Assembly: GCF_021010565.1 (NCBI RefSeq)
Contig: NZ_JAJNAY010000003.1
Location: 1 to 64,000 of the forward strand
Length of the DNA stretch: 64,000 bases
Source of the DNA: Chryseobacterium turcicum
GTDB lineage: Bacteria > Bacteroidota > Bacteroidia > Flavobacteriales > Weeksellaceae
Direction: 5' to 3'
A program made the position numbers and the translations under genes. The notes beneath the pieces are model-generated. The model saw nothing but the letters and a program-made list of their open reading frames with translations, had not been told where the DNA came from and searched no databases. Below, one piece after another: positions 8,237 through 17,006 of this stretch (position 1 is the first letter of the stretch; each line of letters starts with the position of its first letter).

Positions 8237-8920
8237 CTAAATCATTTTATTTAATCTGGATAACACTTTTTCTAATATTGCCTTCTCCTCCAACTTGCTT
8301 TGCTTTTCTTTCACTGTCTTACGCTTTTTCTCAGCTTCAAAAATTAGAGCTTCTAAATCTAGCTTAAAACTTACGTAGAAGCCTCGTGTATATCTACTAT
8401 AAGTCTTTAAACTCCAGTTATGTTTTAGTTCAGTTTTAATTTTTTTTGTTTGATATTCGTTGCTATATTTTTGGATCTTAGGGTCTAAGTCTGATATTTC
8501 CTTGGATTTAGACTCTCCGCTCATTCTAGATAGCCAATATTTATTATCAACTTTACTATATGTCTTTTTGCCTAAAATGCTTTTAATCGCTAAAAAGCCT
8601 AACAAAGTCACTTTTTCAAACTCTGATTTTTCATTATCTCGGTATTCCAAAAAAACATCTAGGTTCAAGCCGCACTTTGGGGCGTTATGGGAATTTTCAT
8701 ATAAACGACGCCCTTCTCTAAATGCCAGTTCCGTGTCAAGTAAATTTATCTCATAAAATGATGCACTAGACTTGAATTTATCGAGTTCTCCACCAAGGTC
8801 TAAGCTAATAGAATGCTGATATAGTGAATAGTAGGAAACATTGTCTAGACAAGCTTTACTATCTGTTAGAAATCCCTTAAGAAGAGTTATCGGAAAATTA
8901 AAATATTTAGGTGTATCCAA
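8237..8920 (-). CDS. hypothetical protein
   Basis: A 227-residue soluble protein that I do not recognise. Visible features are several aromatic positions (NHWSLKTYSRYTRGFYVSF-like stretch in the last third) and a strongly charged Lys/Glu C-terminus from EAEKKRKTVKEKQSKLEEKA onward, probably a helix or coiled coil. No catalytic motif, signal peptide or transmembrane segment is visible. It lies alone between the small two-module protein and higA, all on the minus strand. Confidence 0.6.
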   Translation of the reverse strand: MDTPKYFNFPITLLKGFLTDSKACLDNVSYYSLYQHSISLDLGGELDKFKSSASFYEINLLDTELAFREGRRLYENSHNAPKCGLNLDVFLEYRDNEKSEFEKVTLLGFLAIKSILGKKTYSKVDNKYWLSRMSGESKSKEISDLDPKIQKYSNEYQTKKIKTELKHNWSLKTYSRYTRGFYVSFKLDLEALIFEAEKKRKTVKEKQSKLEEKAILEKVLSRLNKMI

Positions 8921-9087
8921 AACGATTTTTTTAAAATTAAATATATGTTTTACAGTGGTTTAGATCTCATATGGATCAAAGGCTCATCTATTTGCTGTAG
9001 TAGAATATATATTCTGCTAAATTCATTTTAATATAGCTTGTTTTATGTATTTCATCAGAGCCAACAGACTATTTATAATTATTAAAA

Positions 9088-9111
9088 AACTCTACTAATT
9101 ACAGTAGAGTT
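9088..9111 (-). terminator. terminator of higBA
   Basis: AACTCTACT and AGTAGAGTT form a 9-bp stem with a 6-nt loop, followed on the minus strand by TTTTTTAAT. It lies 10 nt after the higA stop. Confidence 0.8.
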
Positions 9112-9120
9112 GATGGTTAT

Positions 9121-9477
9121 CTAATATTCTTGTACTAGTACATCTGCTGAAATATGTAATTCATGACTTAATTTCCTTATTTGCGGTAGGTTTAATTTTC
9201 TCTTGCCAGATAATATCTCAGATTTTCTTGAAGCACCTAGAATCTTACTTAAAAATGCTTCTCCCTTACCCATTTGATCTAAACGAAATTTAATAGCTTC
9301 TATTGGATTCGGTTTATCAATTGGATAATTTACTTCTTCATAGCCTTTAACTAAAATTGAAAGAATTTCCAGTTCATCAGATTCTTTAGAGTCAACTTGT
9401 AAATCTGTTTGCATTAAGGTATAAATTCTCTCTAAATAGCTTTCGTATTGTTCTTCAGTTTTAATCAGTTTTAACAT
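9121..9477 (-). CDS. higA: HigA-type antitoxin with Xre helix-turn-helix
   Basis: With the start at 9477 the product has 118 residues (MLKLIKTEEQYESYLERIY...). The N-terminal half is helical and probably wraps the toxin. The C-terminal half is an Xre-like HTH: GEAFLSKILGASRKSEILSG, then LNLPQIRKLSHELHISADVL. This is the usual form of HigA antitoxins paired with HigB_toxin-family proteins. The start overlaps the end of higB by 17 nt, so the two are translated together. The HTH would bind the palindrome upstream of higB and repress the operon. Confidence 0.88.
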   Translation of the reverse strand: MLKLIKTEEQYESYLERIYTLMQTDLQVDSKESDELEILSILVKGYEEVNYPIDKPNPIEAIKFRLDQMGKGEAFLSKILGASRKSEILSGKRKLNLPQIRKLSHELHISADVLVQEY

Positions 9478-9772
9478 ATTCAATTTTTTCAGCGTCAATT
9501 TTATCATATTCTGTATGAGTACCAAACCAAACGATAAATACTACTTTTAGTCGATACTCAATATCTACAATAAGTCGATAAGTGTTACCATGGATATTAA
9601 AAACCACTCTCTTACTGTTAATTATAGATGCATTACCATACTGAACTTTCAATTCATTTGGATTGTTCCATTCGGCTGCTAAACATTCATCGTACCAAGC
9701 TAACAAAGGCTGTTCCGACTTTGAAAATTTTTCGATATATGATTTTAACGTTTTGACAGCTATAATTCTCAT
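9461..9772 (-). CDS. higB: HigB-family mRNA-interferase toxin
   Basis: A 103-residue protein (start MRIIAVKTLKSYIEKF) with the HigB_toxin family signature: Trp-rich middle (WYDECLAAEWNNPNEL), then NASIINSKRVVFNIHGNTYR and LIVDIEYRLKVVFIVWFGTH, then EYDKIDAEKI. Members fold like RelE and cleave mRNA on the ribosome. Toxin-first order and overlap with higA are the classic higBA layout. It is divergent from the polymerase-like gene. Confidence 0.9.
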   Translation of the reverse strand: MRIIAVKTLKSYIEKFSKSEQPLLAWYDECLAAEWNNPNELKVQYGNASIINSKRVVFNIHGNTYRLIVDIEYRLKVVFIVWFGTHTEYDKIDAEKIEYVKTD

Positions 9773-9787
9773 AAACAAATATACAAA

Positions 9788-9810
9788 AATATTACCAATT
9801 TGGTAATATT
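9788..9810. promoter_or_regulatory. palindromic higBA operator
   Basis: AATATTACCAA and TTGGTAATATT form a perfect 11-bp dyad around a single central T, 15 nt upstream of the higB ATG. The position fits autoregulation by HigA/HigBA. The site also lies 60 nt before the divergent polymerase-like gene and could affect that promoter. Confidence 0.8.
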
Positions 9811-9869
9811 AAAAATAATAAAATCTTTTTTTTTAGTTTTCAGAAATTAGTATTTTTCATAAAAAAATT

Positions 9870-11276
9870 ATGGAAGAATACTACATAGCAATACCAACAT
9901 CACTAAATCTAGAGCAGAGACTATCCAAATTCTCTCCAGATTTTGCATTCAGTAAAGATTATTGCTACTACTTTTTAGCAGAGTTAATCAGAGAATCCTT
10001 CAAAAAAAATACAAATGAAAACACTGATATTAATGCAATAATTAATTATTTTATTCCAAGGGCTTCTACTTTGATGCAGAGATTGTACAGGAGATCAAAA
10101 CAGCATTTAGATTATCTATACGAGAGCTTTCACGGTGAAGGACCAATGTTACATCGAATGAATTATGAAGCCGGCCGGTCCTATTCTTATCGATTGCCAA
10201 AATATTACTGGGGAGATGGTCAGATGAAAATAATAAGCATTAGGGAGAAGGCGCTTGTAAAAAAAATACAGAAAAATACAAAAGTTACTATACATAATCA
10301 GGTTAGGAAAAAAATTGATTTTCTACGGGGTTATTTTGATTTGAAATTGTTTGAGCTTGACCATCAATCTGCTTTAATAGACATCTATGTTGATTACAAG
10401 AGTACTGGAAACTATAAAAAATATCTTTCAAACGTATTAAAAGTAGTAGACTTTAAAAACGGATATTTCCCATTTTATCATAAACCTAATACAGACGGCA
10501 GATTACATACCGCTATAACTACTTTTCCTAAGATATGTAGAAAGCACTTAAAATATGACAACGAAAGTTTAGCAGAAGTAGATTTATCGGCTTCAATCCC
10601 TTTTTTTCTATCATATTTGCTCGATTTAACGGTAAATTCGGCTTCTTTATCTCTTTCTACAACTAAACCAGTACAATCCCAGATCAATAACCCAGCCATA
10701 CAATCCCTTTATATGTTAGTAAAATCTTCTGTATCCCTTTCTAGCAAAGAGGTTGCGGATTTCAAGGAGCTTGTATTAAATGATAAAGTATATGATCACT
10801 TTATGTTTAAGTTTTTAAATATGCCTGGCTTTGCAACCGACTATGAAAATAGAAATGAGAAAGCTTTTGATGGAGATATTATAGACTTAAGAAAATACAG
10901 TAAGGGAAAGCTTCTTTCAATGCTTTTTGCAAAAAATTCTCAGTATCAACAAGAACAAGCAATATTTTCTGAAGAATTTCCAACTATACACAAATTTGTA
11001 AAAGCATTTAAAAGTATGAAGGTAAAAGGAGTAAAGACCACACATGTACATAAAAGATTATCTTATCTCTTATTTCAAATAGAGTCTTATTTTATGTTAA
11101 AGATTATAGCTCGTGAAATAAATGTCAAACATAAAAGGAAAATACCTTTATTTACGCTTCACGACTGCATAGTTGCCCGGGAATCTGATATTGAAAAAGT
11201 ACATGAAGAAGTTCACGCAATTTTTATGCGTGAAATTGGATATGCACCAAACTTAAAAGTAACATACTGGGTATGA
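9870..11276 (+). CDS. orphan protein with family-A / T7-like polymerase motifs
   Basis: The 468-residue product is not one I can name, but three motifs in the right order match the palm and fingers of single-subunit polymerases. Motif A: LAEVDLSASIPFFLSYLL with D238. Motif B: RKYSKGKLLSMLFAKN, where R341-x3-K345 and F353-A354 fit the R-x3-K...Y-G spacing of T7 RNA polymerase and the O-helix of Pol I. Motif C: PLFTLHDCIVA with H431-D432. The N-terminal 200 residues are Lys/Tyr-rich and unassigned; no 3'-5' exonuclease motifs are visible. At under 500 residues it is much shorter than Pol I or T7 RNAP. It could be a minimal polymerase, primase-like or terminal-transferase enzyme, or an inactive derivative. 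It stands alone and is divergent from higBA. Confidence 0.6.
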   Translation: MEEYYIAIPTSLNLEQRLSKFSPDFAFSKDYCYYFLAELIRESFKKNTNENTDINAIINYFIPRASTLMQRLYRRSKQHLDYLYESFHGEGPMLHRMNYEAGRSYSYRLPKYYWGDGQMKIISIREKALVKKIQKNTKVTIHNQVRKKIDFLRGYFDLKLFELDHQSALIDIYVDYKSTGNYKKYLSNVLKVVDFKNGYFPFYHKPNTDGRLHTAITTFPKICRKHLKYDNESLAEVDLSASIPFFLSYLLDLTVNSASLSLSTTKPVQSQINNPAIQSLYMLVKSSVSLSSKEVADFKELVLNDKVYDHFMFKFLNMPGFATDYENRNEKAFDGDIIDLRKYSKGKLLSMLFAKNSQYQQEQAIFSEEFPTIHKFVKAFKSMKVKGVKTTHVHKRLSYLLFQIESYFMLKIIAREINVKHKRKIPLFTLHDCIVARESDIEKVHEEVHAIFMREIGYAPNLKVTYWV

Positions 11277-11337
11277 TGGCTTAAATATTTTTGTAGCCAA
11301 AGATTACCCTGATAATAAAATACCGAGTTTACCAAAA

Positions 11338-11367
11338 AAATAAGCAGCATTAAAATACTGCTTATTT
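11338..11367. terminator. bidirectional terminator between convergent genes
   Basis: AAATAAGCAG and CTGCTTATTT form a perfect 10-bp stem with a 10-nt loop and T-rich/A-rich flanks. It ends just at the stop of the minus-strand gene and about 60 nt after the polymerase-like gene. Confidence 0.8.
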
Positions 11368-11368
11368 T

Positions 11369-11665
11369 TCATAGCTTACTCATTATTTGTCTGCAGTCGT
11401 TCAAATATTGATCTTCCGATGAAGTTCTGCTCTGATTAGCTTCATAATATTGAATTAATGCTTGAATCGTAGATGGTACAAATTTGTCATATTCTACGTA
11501 CCATGTTGCACTCGAACCTTGTCGAGGGTAGTTGTCATTCCATCTTTTACCCATTTTATCAGGGGTATTTTCAAATTTTCCAAAGATGACAGAATATATT
11601 CCATCATCAAATAAAATTTTTATATTACTCCATTTTTTAGGAGTTACATTAATAGCATTTGGCAT
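11369..11665 (-). CDS. small hypothetical protein
   Basis: A 98-residue soluble protein without a family I can name. It has an N-terminal beta-rich part (WSNIKILFDDGIYSVIFGKF), a Gly/Arg/Trp-rich loop (MGKRWNDNYPRQGSSATWYV) and a helical end (STIQALIQYYEANQ). Composition and length look like a real compact domain. A perfect 18-bp palindrome lies 15 nt before its start and suggests tight transcriptional control. Confidence 0.6.
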   Translation of the reverse strand: MPNAINVTPKKWSNIKILFDDGIYSVIFGKFENTPDKMGKRWNDNYPRQGSSATWYVEYDKFVPSTIQALIQYYEANQSRTSSEDQYLNDCRQIMSKL

Positions 11666-11680
11666 ATTTATAAATTTTAT

Positions 11681-11698
11681 AGCTAGCTGCAGCTAGCT
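11681..11698. promoter_or_regulatory. perfect 18-bp palindrome
   Basis: AGCTAGCTG followed directly by CAGCTAGCT is a gapless 18-bp palindrome just upstream of the small gene at 11369-11665. It is much more GC-rich than its surroundings and may be an operator. Confidence 0.6.
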
Positions 11699-11803
11699 GT
11701 GATTTAGATCAAAGATATGCGTTTTTATTTATTTTTATTATTTTTATTAACATCTGCTTTCTCGGTAAGTATGCATCATATATAAGGAGCTATTTTAAAT
11801 TAG

Positions 11804-12088
11804 TTATTTTTTAATTCCCATTTCTTTTATTTCTTCATCCGTATGATTGTTAAGAATTTTAGCATATCTGTAAAATGTTGCTCTGGTCAAGCCTAGTGGT
11901 TTATAAATTTCTTCCGGAGCCAAAGTCGGATTTTTATAAACAGACCTCATAACTAACAATTTGGAAATTGTTTCTTTTTTATAGCCCTTAGGCCTGCCTC
12001 CCAATCTACCACTTGCTCTTGCAGATTGCAATCCTGCGTTAGTTCTCTCTCTTATTAGCTCTCGTTCATATTCAGCCAGAGAAGCCAT
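11804..12088 (-). pseudogene. truncated serine recombinase, C-terminal half only
   Basis: The 94-codon frame starts inside the catalytic domain at MASLAEYERELIRERTNAGL and continues through GRLGGRPKGYKKETISKLL to the HTH (GLTRATFYRYAKIL). It is strongly similar along its whole length to the intact recombinase at 17655-18260. The N-terminal half with the catalytic serine (YARVSTKDQ) is missing, and upstream sequence joins directly after the Met-Ala-Ser codons. It is therefore inactive as a recombinase; a DNA-binding fragment could in principle still be made. The motif upstream of the intact copy is retained about 35 nt away. Confidence 0.88.
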
Positions 12089-12121
12089 CGTTTTGTGAGA
12101 CTTACTCTGTGCTAATTTAAC

Positions 12122-12135
12122 ATAATGTCGATTAT
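12122..12135. promoter_or_regulatory. conserved inverted-repeat motif upstream of truncated recombinase
   Basis: ATAATGTCGATTAT is an ATAAT/ATTAT dyad around GTCG. The identical 14-mer lies upstream of the intact recombinase at 18419-18432, with matching ACATA and ATA flanks. A short dyad shared only by the two recombinase loci is a good candidate for the enzyme's binding or crossover site. Confidence 0.55.
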
Positions 12136-12416
12136 ATACTTGAAATTATTACGGCTCTAGATAAACACAAAACTATTAAAATTGTTAAATACTCAAATAA
12201 TTAAACTATAATTCAAAACATAAATTTAATCAGTTTTGTAAGATTATGGAATATTTATTGTTATCGATTTCACATATCGTCTCCTATCTAACTTAGAGCA
12301 ATGGCAACATTACTTATGAAGTTGTCTAGTACATATAATGAAAGAGGACTGTACACATGATCTTTATTACTGGCTTTATTTTTTCTCCAAGATGTTGTCA
12401 TCAACTTAAATATCCG

Positions 12417-12449
12417 GCAACATACTACACAGTAGTAGTTAAGTGTTGC
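12417..12449. repeat. nested inverted repeat upstream of Crp/Fnr gene
   Basis: GCAACA and TGTTGC enclose TACTAC-ACA-GTAGTA, giving two stacked stems in 33 nt. It ends 56 nt before the Crp/Fnr-like start. It may be a leader hairpin or an operator. Otherwise the 12089-12505 stretch holds only the recombinase motif above and no gene that I can see. Confidence 0.4.
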
Positions 12450-12505
12450 AGTAGTGTCTATCAGGAAATTTATAATATCACTTACACCAACTATAAAAAT
12501 ATTAA

Positions 12506-13108
12506 ATGTCTATTCAAATAGAACTTCTACACACTATGGGAGCAACAGAAGAAGATTATAATCCTGGCGATTATATTTTCCGTGAAAACTCCATCCCGCA
12601 GTTTTATTATCAGATAATAACTGGCGAGGTAAAACTGAGCAATTACAATAGTGATGGAAAAGAATTTATTCAAAATATCCTGACCTGTAAAGACGCTTTG
12701 GGTGAATCGATGCTTTTTACAGAAAAGGCATATCCAATAAATGCGATTGCTTTGACTCGTTGTACCACCATTAAAGTTCCTAAGACTATAATACTCAATT
12801 ACTTGACAAAAAACCCTGAAATTTATCTAAATATTTGTAAATCGCTTGCAGAACGACTTAATCATAAGTTTCTTTTGATGCAGAAAATATCGAGTCCCAA
12901 TGCAGCAGAAAGATTAAAAGAAGTTATCGAGCTAATGAAAAAAGAACAGCATCATAATAACGTGAAGCCTTTCACATTTGAGGTTCCTGTAACCAGACAG
13001 CAACTGGCATCACTTACAGGATTATGTCTTGAAACAACTATCAGAACCATAAAAAAAATGGAACGACAAAATATACTTTGTATTAGAAACCGTAAGATCC
13101 TGATTTAA
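12506..13108 (+). CDS. Crp/Fnr-family transcriptional regulator
   Basis: The 200-residue product has an N-terminal cyclic-nucleotide-binding-type beta-roll (YNPGDYIFRENSIPQFYYQI, ITGEVKLSNYNSDGKE, DALGESMLFTEKAYP). A long dimerisation helix follows, then a C-terminal Crp-type winged HTH (VPVTRQQLASLTGLCLETTI, then RTIKKMERQNIL). No cysteine cluster for an Fnr iron-sulfur centre is present, and the Arg/Ser pair for cAMP binding is not obvious. The ligand may be absent or different, as in many Bacteroidota paralogs. It precedes the DUF892 gene by 267 nt on the same strand. Confidence 0.92.
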   Translation: MSIQIELLHTMGATEEDYNPGDYIFRENSIPQFYYQIITGEVKLSNYNSDGKEFIQNILTCKDALGESMLFTEKAYPINAIALTRCTTIKVPKTIILNYLTKNPEIYLNICKSLAERLNHKFLLMQKISSPNAAERLKEVIELMKKEQHHNNVKPFTFEVPVTRQQLASLTGLCLETTIRTIKKMERQNILCIRNRKILI

Positions 13109-13375
13109 TTTATCACTATTGCTTTTTGAGATTATTATAAATTATAACGGTTTTCAGCTTGGCTAAGTAGCAGAAATCAAAGAACAAAACTTCCATTTTG
13201 CATAAAATTTGAAACGAAGAATTAAACTTGAAATTAGCACTAAACCCGCCATTTTGCCAAACTGATATTAAGACCTTCATTATTTTTTCTAGAGGCTATC
13301 CAAACAGAAGAATTAATTATTAATCCAAATTGGCTTAGTTTTAGATATGAAAATTGAAACCAAATTAATATTATT

Positions 13376-13978
13376 ATGGCAAAGTCCGCAGAACCGAAAA
13401 CAACTACACGTACTCCTGTAAAATCAGGGACAGCTACAAAGAAAAGTACAACAGACGGAAAAATTAAAGCGAAAAGTGACGCCGCTGAAAATTTAAGAGA
13501 ATTTTTAGTAGATGGTCTTAAAGATCTTTATTGGGCAGAAAAGCATTTATCTAAAGCACTGGTCAAGATGGAGAAAAACGCTACCTCTCCAAAATTAAAG
13601 GATGCAATCAATAATCACAAATCTGAGACTGATGTACAAATTACCCGTCTTGAAGAAGTTTTTGGAATCTTGGATGAAAAAGCCAAAGCAGAAAAATGTG
13701 ATGCCATGGAAGGCTTAATCAAAGAAGGAGAAGGCATTATGGAGGAAACTGAGGCTGGTGCTGTTCGTGATGCAGCTATTATTGCAGCTGCACAAAAAGT
13801 TGAACATTATGAGATTGCTTCATATGGAACTTTAGTTGCTTACTGCCAACTTTTGGAAGAAGAGGAGGCAATGAAAATTCTTCAACAAACATTGGATGAA
13901 GAAAAATCTTGTGATTCGTTATTAACAGGTCTGGCAATTTCTGAAATTAACCTTGATGCTGCTGACGAAGAAAAATAG
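13376..13978 (+). CDS. DUF892 (YciF/YciE-type) ferritin-like protein
   Basis: A 200-residue protein with a disordered Lys/Thr/Ala-rich N-terminus of about 40 residues. A ferritin-like four-helix domain follows: LREFLVDGLKDLYWAEKHLS, then KLKDAINNHKSETDVQITRL, DAAIIAAAQKVEHYEIASYG and LLEEEEAMKILQQTLDEE. The Glu and His residues in these helices (WAEKHL, KVEHYE, EEE) are the expected metal ligands. DUF892 proteins are linked to stress response in several bacteria. The basic tail could bind DNA or envelope components. A terminator follows, so it is probably monocistronic. Confidence 0.93.
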   Translation: MAKSAEPKTTTRTPVKSGTATKKSTTDGKIKAKSDAAENLREFLVDGLKDLYWAEKHLSKALVKMEKNATSPKLKDAINNHKSETDVQITRLEEVFGILDEKAKAEKCDAMEGLIKEGEGIMEETEAGAVRDAAIIAAAQKVEHYEIASYGTLVAYCQLLEEEEAMKILQQTLDEEKSCDSLLTGLAISEINLDAADEEK

Positions 13979-14010
13979 AAGATCACAGAAAATAAATAAA
14001 TACAAAAAAA

Positions 14011-14035
14011 GCAACCACATGGTTGTTTTTTTTAT
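14011..14035 (+). terminator. terminator after the DUF892 gene
   Basis: GCAACC and GGTTGT form a short stem around ACAT, preceded by seven A and followed by eight T. This is a classic intrinsic terminator 32 nt after the stop. Confidence 0.85.
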
Positions 14036-14039
14036 TTCT

Positions 14040-14480
14040 AAACAATCGCTCTAGTTTTGATCAGCAATTAAAATTAAAGCTAAATATTTATCTGACCTAA
14101 GTCATAGCCATTAATAAGATATATCAGTTACTAAAACAGAAATTAATTCAGAGTATTATATACTGGGAGAGTTTTGGAAAGATGATGCAGAGAAATGATT
14201 TAATCTCCTGTTTTGAAGTGCCTCTGCATTATAATTTCTTAAGAGCCTCAGAAGAAGTAAGATTATGATCTCAAAAACGTTTTTAAGGATAGCTTCTTTG
14301 ACAGATAACCGATCTTTTAAGTTTCTCCTGTTGATAAATCGTGACATGCAACCATTTCAGGTGTTGGAATCATCAGGTAAAAATTGGTTCAAGCCGATTG
14401 CTTATTCAATTATTCTTCTATCTACATAAGGCTATCCATGTGTCCGGACAGTATCTGTCTGGGTCAAAAAATGAATCAAA
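14040..14480. other. intergenic region, no gene seen
   Basis: Between the DUF892 terminator and the SemiSWEET gene I find no supported gene. A 63-codon minus-strand frame (14156-14347) has no recognisable product and biased Leu/Ile content. The promoter of the SemiSWEET gene should lie in the last 100 nt. Confidence 0.45.
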
Positions 14481-14747
14481 ATGACTGAAAATATTTTAGG
14501 AACCATCGCAGGAATATTAACATCAATTTCGATGCTGCCTCAATTGATCAAAGTTCTGAAGGAAAATAATGTCGAAGATTTATCTGCTTTAATGCTAATA
14601 ATCTTGATTATAGGTCTCTCATTTTGGGTTTGGTATGGAATCCTTAAAAATGAGTGGCCGATTATTATTTCTAATGGCTTTGCCGTTATCGTAGATGTTT
14701 GTTTATTAATCAGCTTGTGGAAATACAAGGCTAAATATATTCGATAA
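14481..14747 (+). CDS. SemiSWEET sugar transporter (PQ-loop)
   Basis: An 88-residue inner-membrane protein with three transmembrane helices: ILGTIAGILTSISMLPQLIK, LIILIIGLSFWVWYGIL and ISNGFAVIVDVCLLISLW. The Pro-Gln of helix 1 (MLPQLIKVLK) and the conserved Trp-Tyr-Gly of helix 2 identify the PQ-loop SemiSWEET family. Members act as homodimers and move sugars down their gradient. Length matches the family exactly. Substrate cannot be deduced. Confidence 0.93.
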   Translation: MTENILGTIAGILTSISMLPQLIKVLKENNVEDLSALMLIILIIGLSFWVWYGILKNEWPIIISNGFAVIVDVCLLISLWKYKAKYIR

Positions 14748-14994
14748 AAAAAATGCTCCTATTAAGAAAAAAACATATGAAATCAGTTTCACATATTTAT
14801 GTTTTAAGTCATATTCAAATGGTCTTTATCGAATGATTAAATTATACTTCGTGTAATAATTATTAATAAAATATTGTTAGCATTATCGTTATGGAAATTC
14901 CAGTAAATTCAAGTAGTCCTTCTTCTTCTTCTTTTTAATATTAAACTTAGATAATTATGCGAAGATTACTTTTTCTCAACATATAAAATACATC

Positions 14995-16104
14995 CTAGAT
15001 TTTAACAGTAAATGTAAAACAAGTTTTATTCTCATCCGAACTTACAGATAAATCACCATTATGAGCTTTTGCTATTTCAGAAGAAATATATAGTCCCAAT
15101 CCTAAGCCATTTTCATTAGATTCAGTGCCTTCACGCTGGAAAGGATCAAAAAGATTTTCAATTGCTTCATCAGGTATTTTCCGACCTCTGTTGATAACAG
15201 AAATCTCCCAGAACTTATGATTAGTTTCGGCATTAAGTATGATGGGAGTATCAGATGACCCATGGGTTATTGCATTGGCCAAAAGATTAGAAATCAATTG
15301 CGAAATACGACCGGGATCACATTTAACCGTATTATTTATAGTAAAATTTGATTCAATAACCCGTTCAGGCCAGGAAACTTTTAATTCATTGCTTACCTCA
15401 ATGAGCAGCTGTTGTAAATCAACAGTAACCGGAGTTATAGAAATACCACCGCCAAGCCTGCCACGAGCTAAATCCATAATATTGTTAATCATTTCATACA
15501 TTCTTTTCGAACTGGAATGCACTATATTCATCAACTTTTTATCTCTTTCACTCAATTCAGATCTTGTCAGCAATTGAGCTGCGCTCATTATCCCTCCAAG
15601 AGGATTTCGAAGGTCGTGACCAAGTACTGCAATGAACTGCTCACGAAGAACGGCCTGCTTCTGTTCAATATTTAGTCTTTTTTCGGCTAATTTCTTAGAA
15701 ATCTGAAGGTTTTCCTCGTACAACCGTCTATGAGTTGCCTGAAATATAGTAAACCGTAAAAAAAGGGGCTTGTTGTTTTCGTCTTTTCTTTCATATCCAT
15801 TAATATAAACAGGAACCTTACCATTTCCTGTATCAGTCAGTTCAATTGAAACTTCGTCAAAGTGACCTTGAATGCGAAGTAATGGCCAAAGATGCGTTTC
15901 AAAATATATTTTCCCACCTACCGAAAGTAAGTCAGAAATACGTTTCCCTCTAAGCTGATTCGGGCTGCTGTTGAGCCAGTTGGCTGCACACTTATTGACT
16001 CTAGTAATATTTCCGTTTCCATCAGATATTACAAATCCACATAATGAAGATTCGAAAAAGTCATCAAAATCTTCTGATAGGTTATTCAATGGGTCATTAG
16101 TCAT
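14995..16104 (-). CDS. PAS-domain sensor histidine kinase
   Basis: The 369-residue product has no transmembrane segment, so it is cytoplasmic. A PAS domain covers about residues 12-125 (FFESSLCGFVISDGNGNITR, VNKCAANWLNSSPNQLRGK). A coiled linker follows, then the HisKA dimerisation helix with the phosphoacceptor H163 (VLGHDLRNPLGG), and an HATPase_c domain with N-box ISNLLANAITHG and G-box ENGLGLGLYIS. The start overlaps the end of the RsbQ-like hydrolase gene by 8 nt, so the two are translated together. This suggests that the hydrolase feeds the PAS domain, as RsbQ does for the PAS domain of RsbP in Bacillus. A single-domain receiver gene lies upstream on the same strand. Confidence 0.93.
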   Translation of the reverse strand: MTNDPLNNLSEDFDDFFESSLCGFVISDGNGNITRVNKCAANWLNSSPNQLRGKRISDLLSVGGKIYFETHLWPLLRIQGHFDEVSIELTDTGNGKVPVYINGYERKDENNKPLFLRFTIFQATHRRLYEENLQISKKLAEKRLNIEQKQAVLREQFIAVLGHDLRNPLGGIMSAAQLLTRSELSERDKKLMNIVHSSSKRMYEMINNIMDLARGRLGGGISITPVTVDLQQLLIEVSNELKVSWPERVIESNFTINNTVKCDPGRISQLISNLLANAITHGSSDTPIILNAETNHKFWEISVINRGRKIPDEAIENLFDPFQREGTESNENGLGLGLYISSEIAKAHNGDLSVSSDENKTCFTFTVKI

Positions 16105-16894
16105 TTAAAAAAACTCTTATCATTTCAATGGTTTCTTCGGGTGCACTTAGATTAGGACAATGTCCTGTTGCGTTCATTATAACCAATTGACTTCCTTTCA
16201 TTTGTGTGTGCATAAAATGCCCTACTTCAACCGGAGCAATAATATCATTCCTACATTGGAGAATAAGAACAGGAAGGTCAGAATCTGTTAAAATATCACG
16301 CTTATCTGTTAAAAAAGTGGTACGTGCAAAATGTTTTGCGATATCAGGATCAGTTTTACAAAAACTGTTAGTTAATTCTTTTCCAAGTTCTTGTCGGTCA
16401 GAATTGCCCATAATTACAGGAGCCATTGTTGCCGACCATCCTAAATGATTATCATTTAAGGAATCAAGTAATTCATCAATTTCAGGTCTGCTAAAACCTC
16501 CAACATAATTTTCATCATTAATATAAGATGGTGATGGTGCCACCAATACTAATTTTGCGAATAGATCAGGAGCCATTTTTGCTGCAATAATTCCCATTAT
16601 CGCACTAACTGAATGCCCAACAAAAACTGCATTTGATATGTTTAATTCTCTGGCAATTTCTACAATATCTTCAGCATAACCTTCAAGTTGGCTATATTTT
16701 TTAAAAGAATATGAGTTAAGATCTGAATTGCCGGCACCTACATGATCGAAAAGTACAGTAGTATACTTTTCTTCAAATGCAGGTGAAACGTAACACCACA
16801 TATTTTGGTCACAACCAAAGCCGTGAGCAAAGAAAATAACGTCTTTACCACTTCCATTAATTGTAACATTATTCCTTTTAAGGATACCACTCAT
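16097..16894 (-). CDS. RsbQ-like alpha/beta hydrolase
   Basis: The 265-residue product is an alpha/beta hydrolase of the RsbQ/KAI2/D14 group. Visible are the oxyanion region HGFGCDQNMWCYVSPAF, the nucleophile S95 in FVGHSVSAIMG, the acid in LQCRNDIIAPVEVGHFM and the His in ATGHCPNLSAPEET. The last is very close to the RsbQ consensus GHCPHxSxPxET. In Bacillus, RsbQ is needed for the PAS-domain phosphatase RsbP to sense energy stress and is thought to supply a small hydrophobic ligand. Here the partner gene, overlapping by 8 nt, is a PAS histidine kinase instead. The plant homologs are strigolactone and karrikin receptors. Length is typical. Confidence 0.92.
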   Translation of the reverse strand: MSGILKRNNVTINGSGKDVIFFAHGFGCDQNMWCYVSPAFEEKYTTVLFDHVGAGNSDLNSYSFKKYSQLEGYAEDIVEIARELNISNAVFVGHSVSAIMGIIAAKMAPDLFAKLVLVAPSPSYINDENYVGGFSRPEIDELLDSLNDNHLGWSATMAPVIMGNSDRQELGKELTNSFCKTDPDIAKHFARTTFLTDKRDILTDSDLPVLILQCRNDIIAPVEVGHFMHTQMKGSQLVIMNATGHCPNLSAPEETIEMIRVFLND

Positions 16895-17006
16895 TGAAAG
16901 ATTATTTTTACAAATTTAAGAATTAATTTGATCAAAAATCATTGAATATGGGAAGGATAAAGTGATTAAGAAAATTTTATTTTTTTTAAGGAAATTAAAT
17001 CGAAAC

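Noticed and set aside
14156..14347. 63-codon minus-strand frame between the DUF892 and SemiSWEET genes
   Set aside because: No family feature and low-complexity Leu/Ile/Arg composition.
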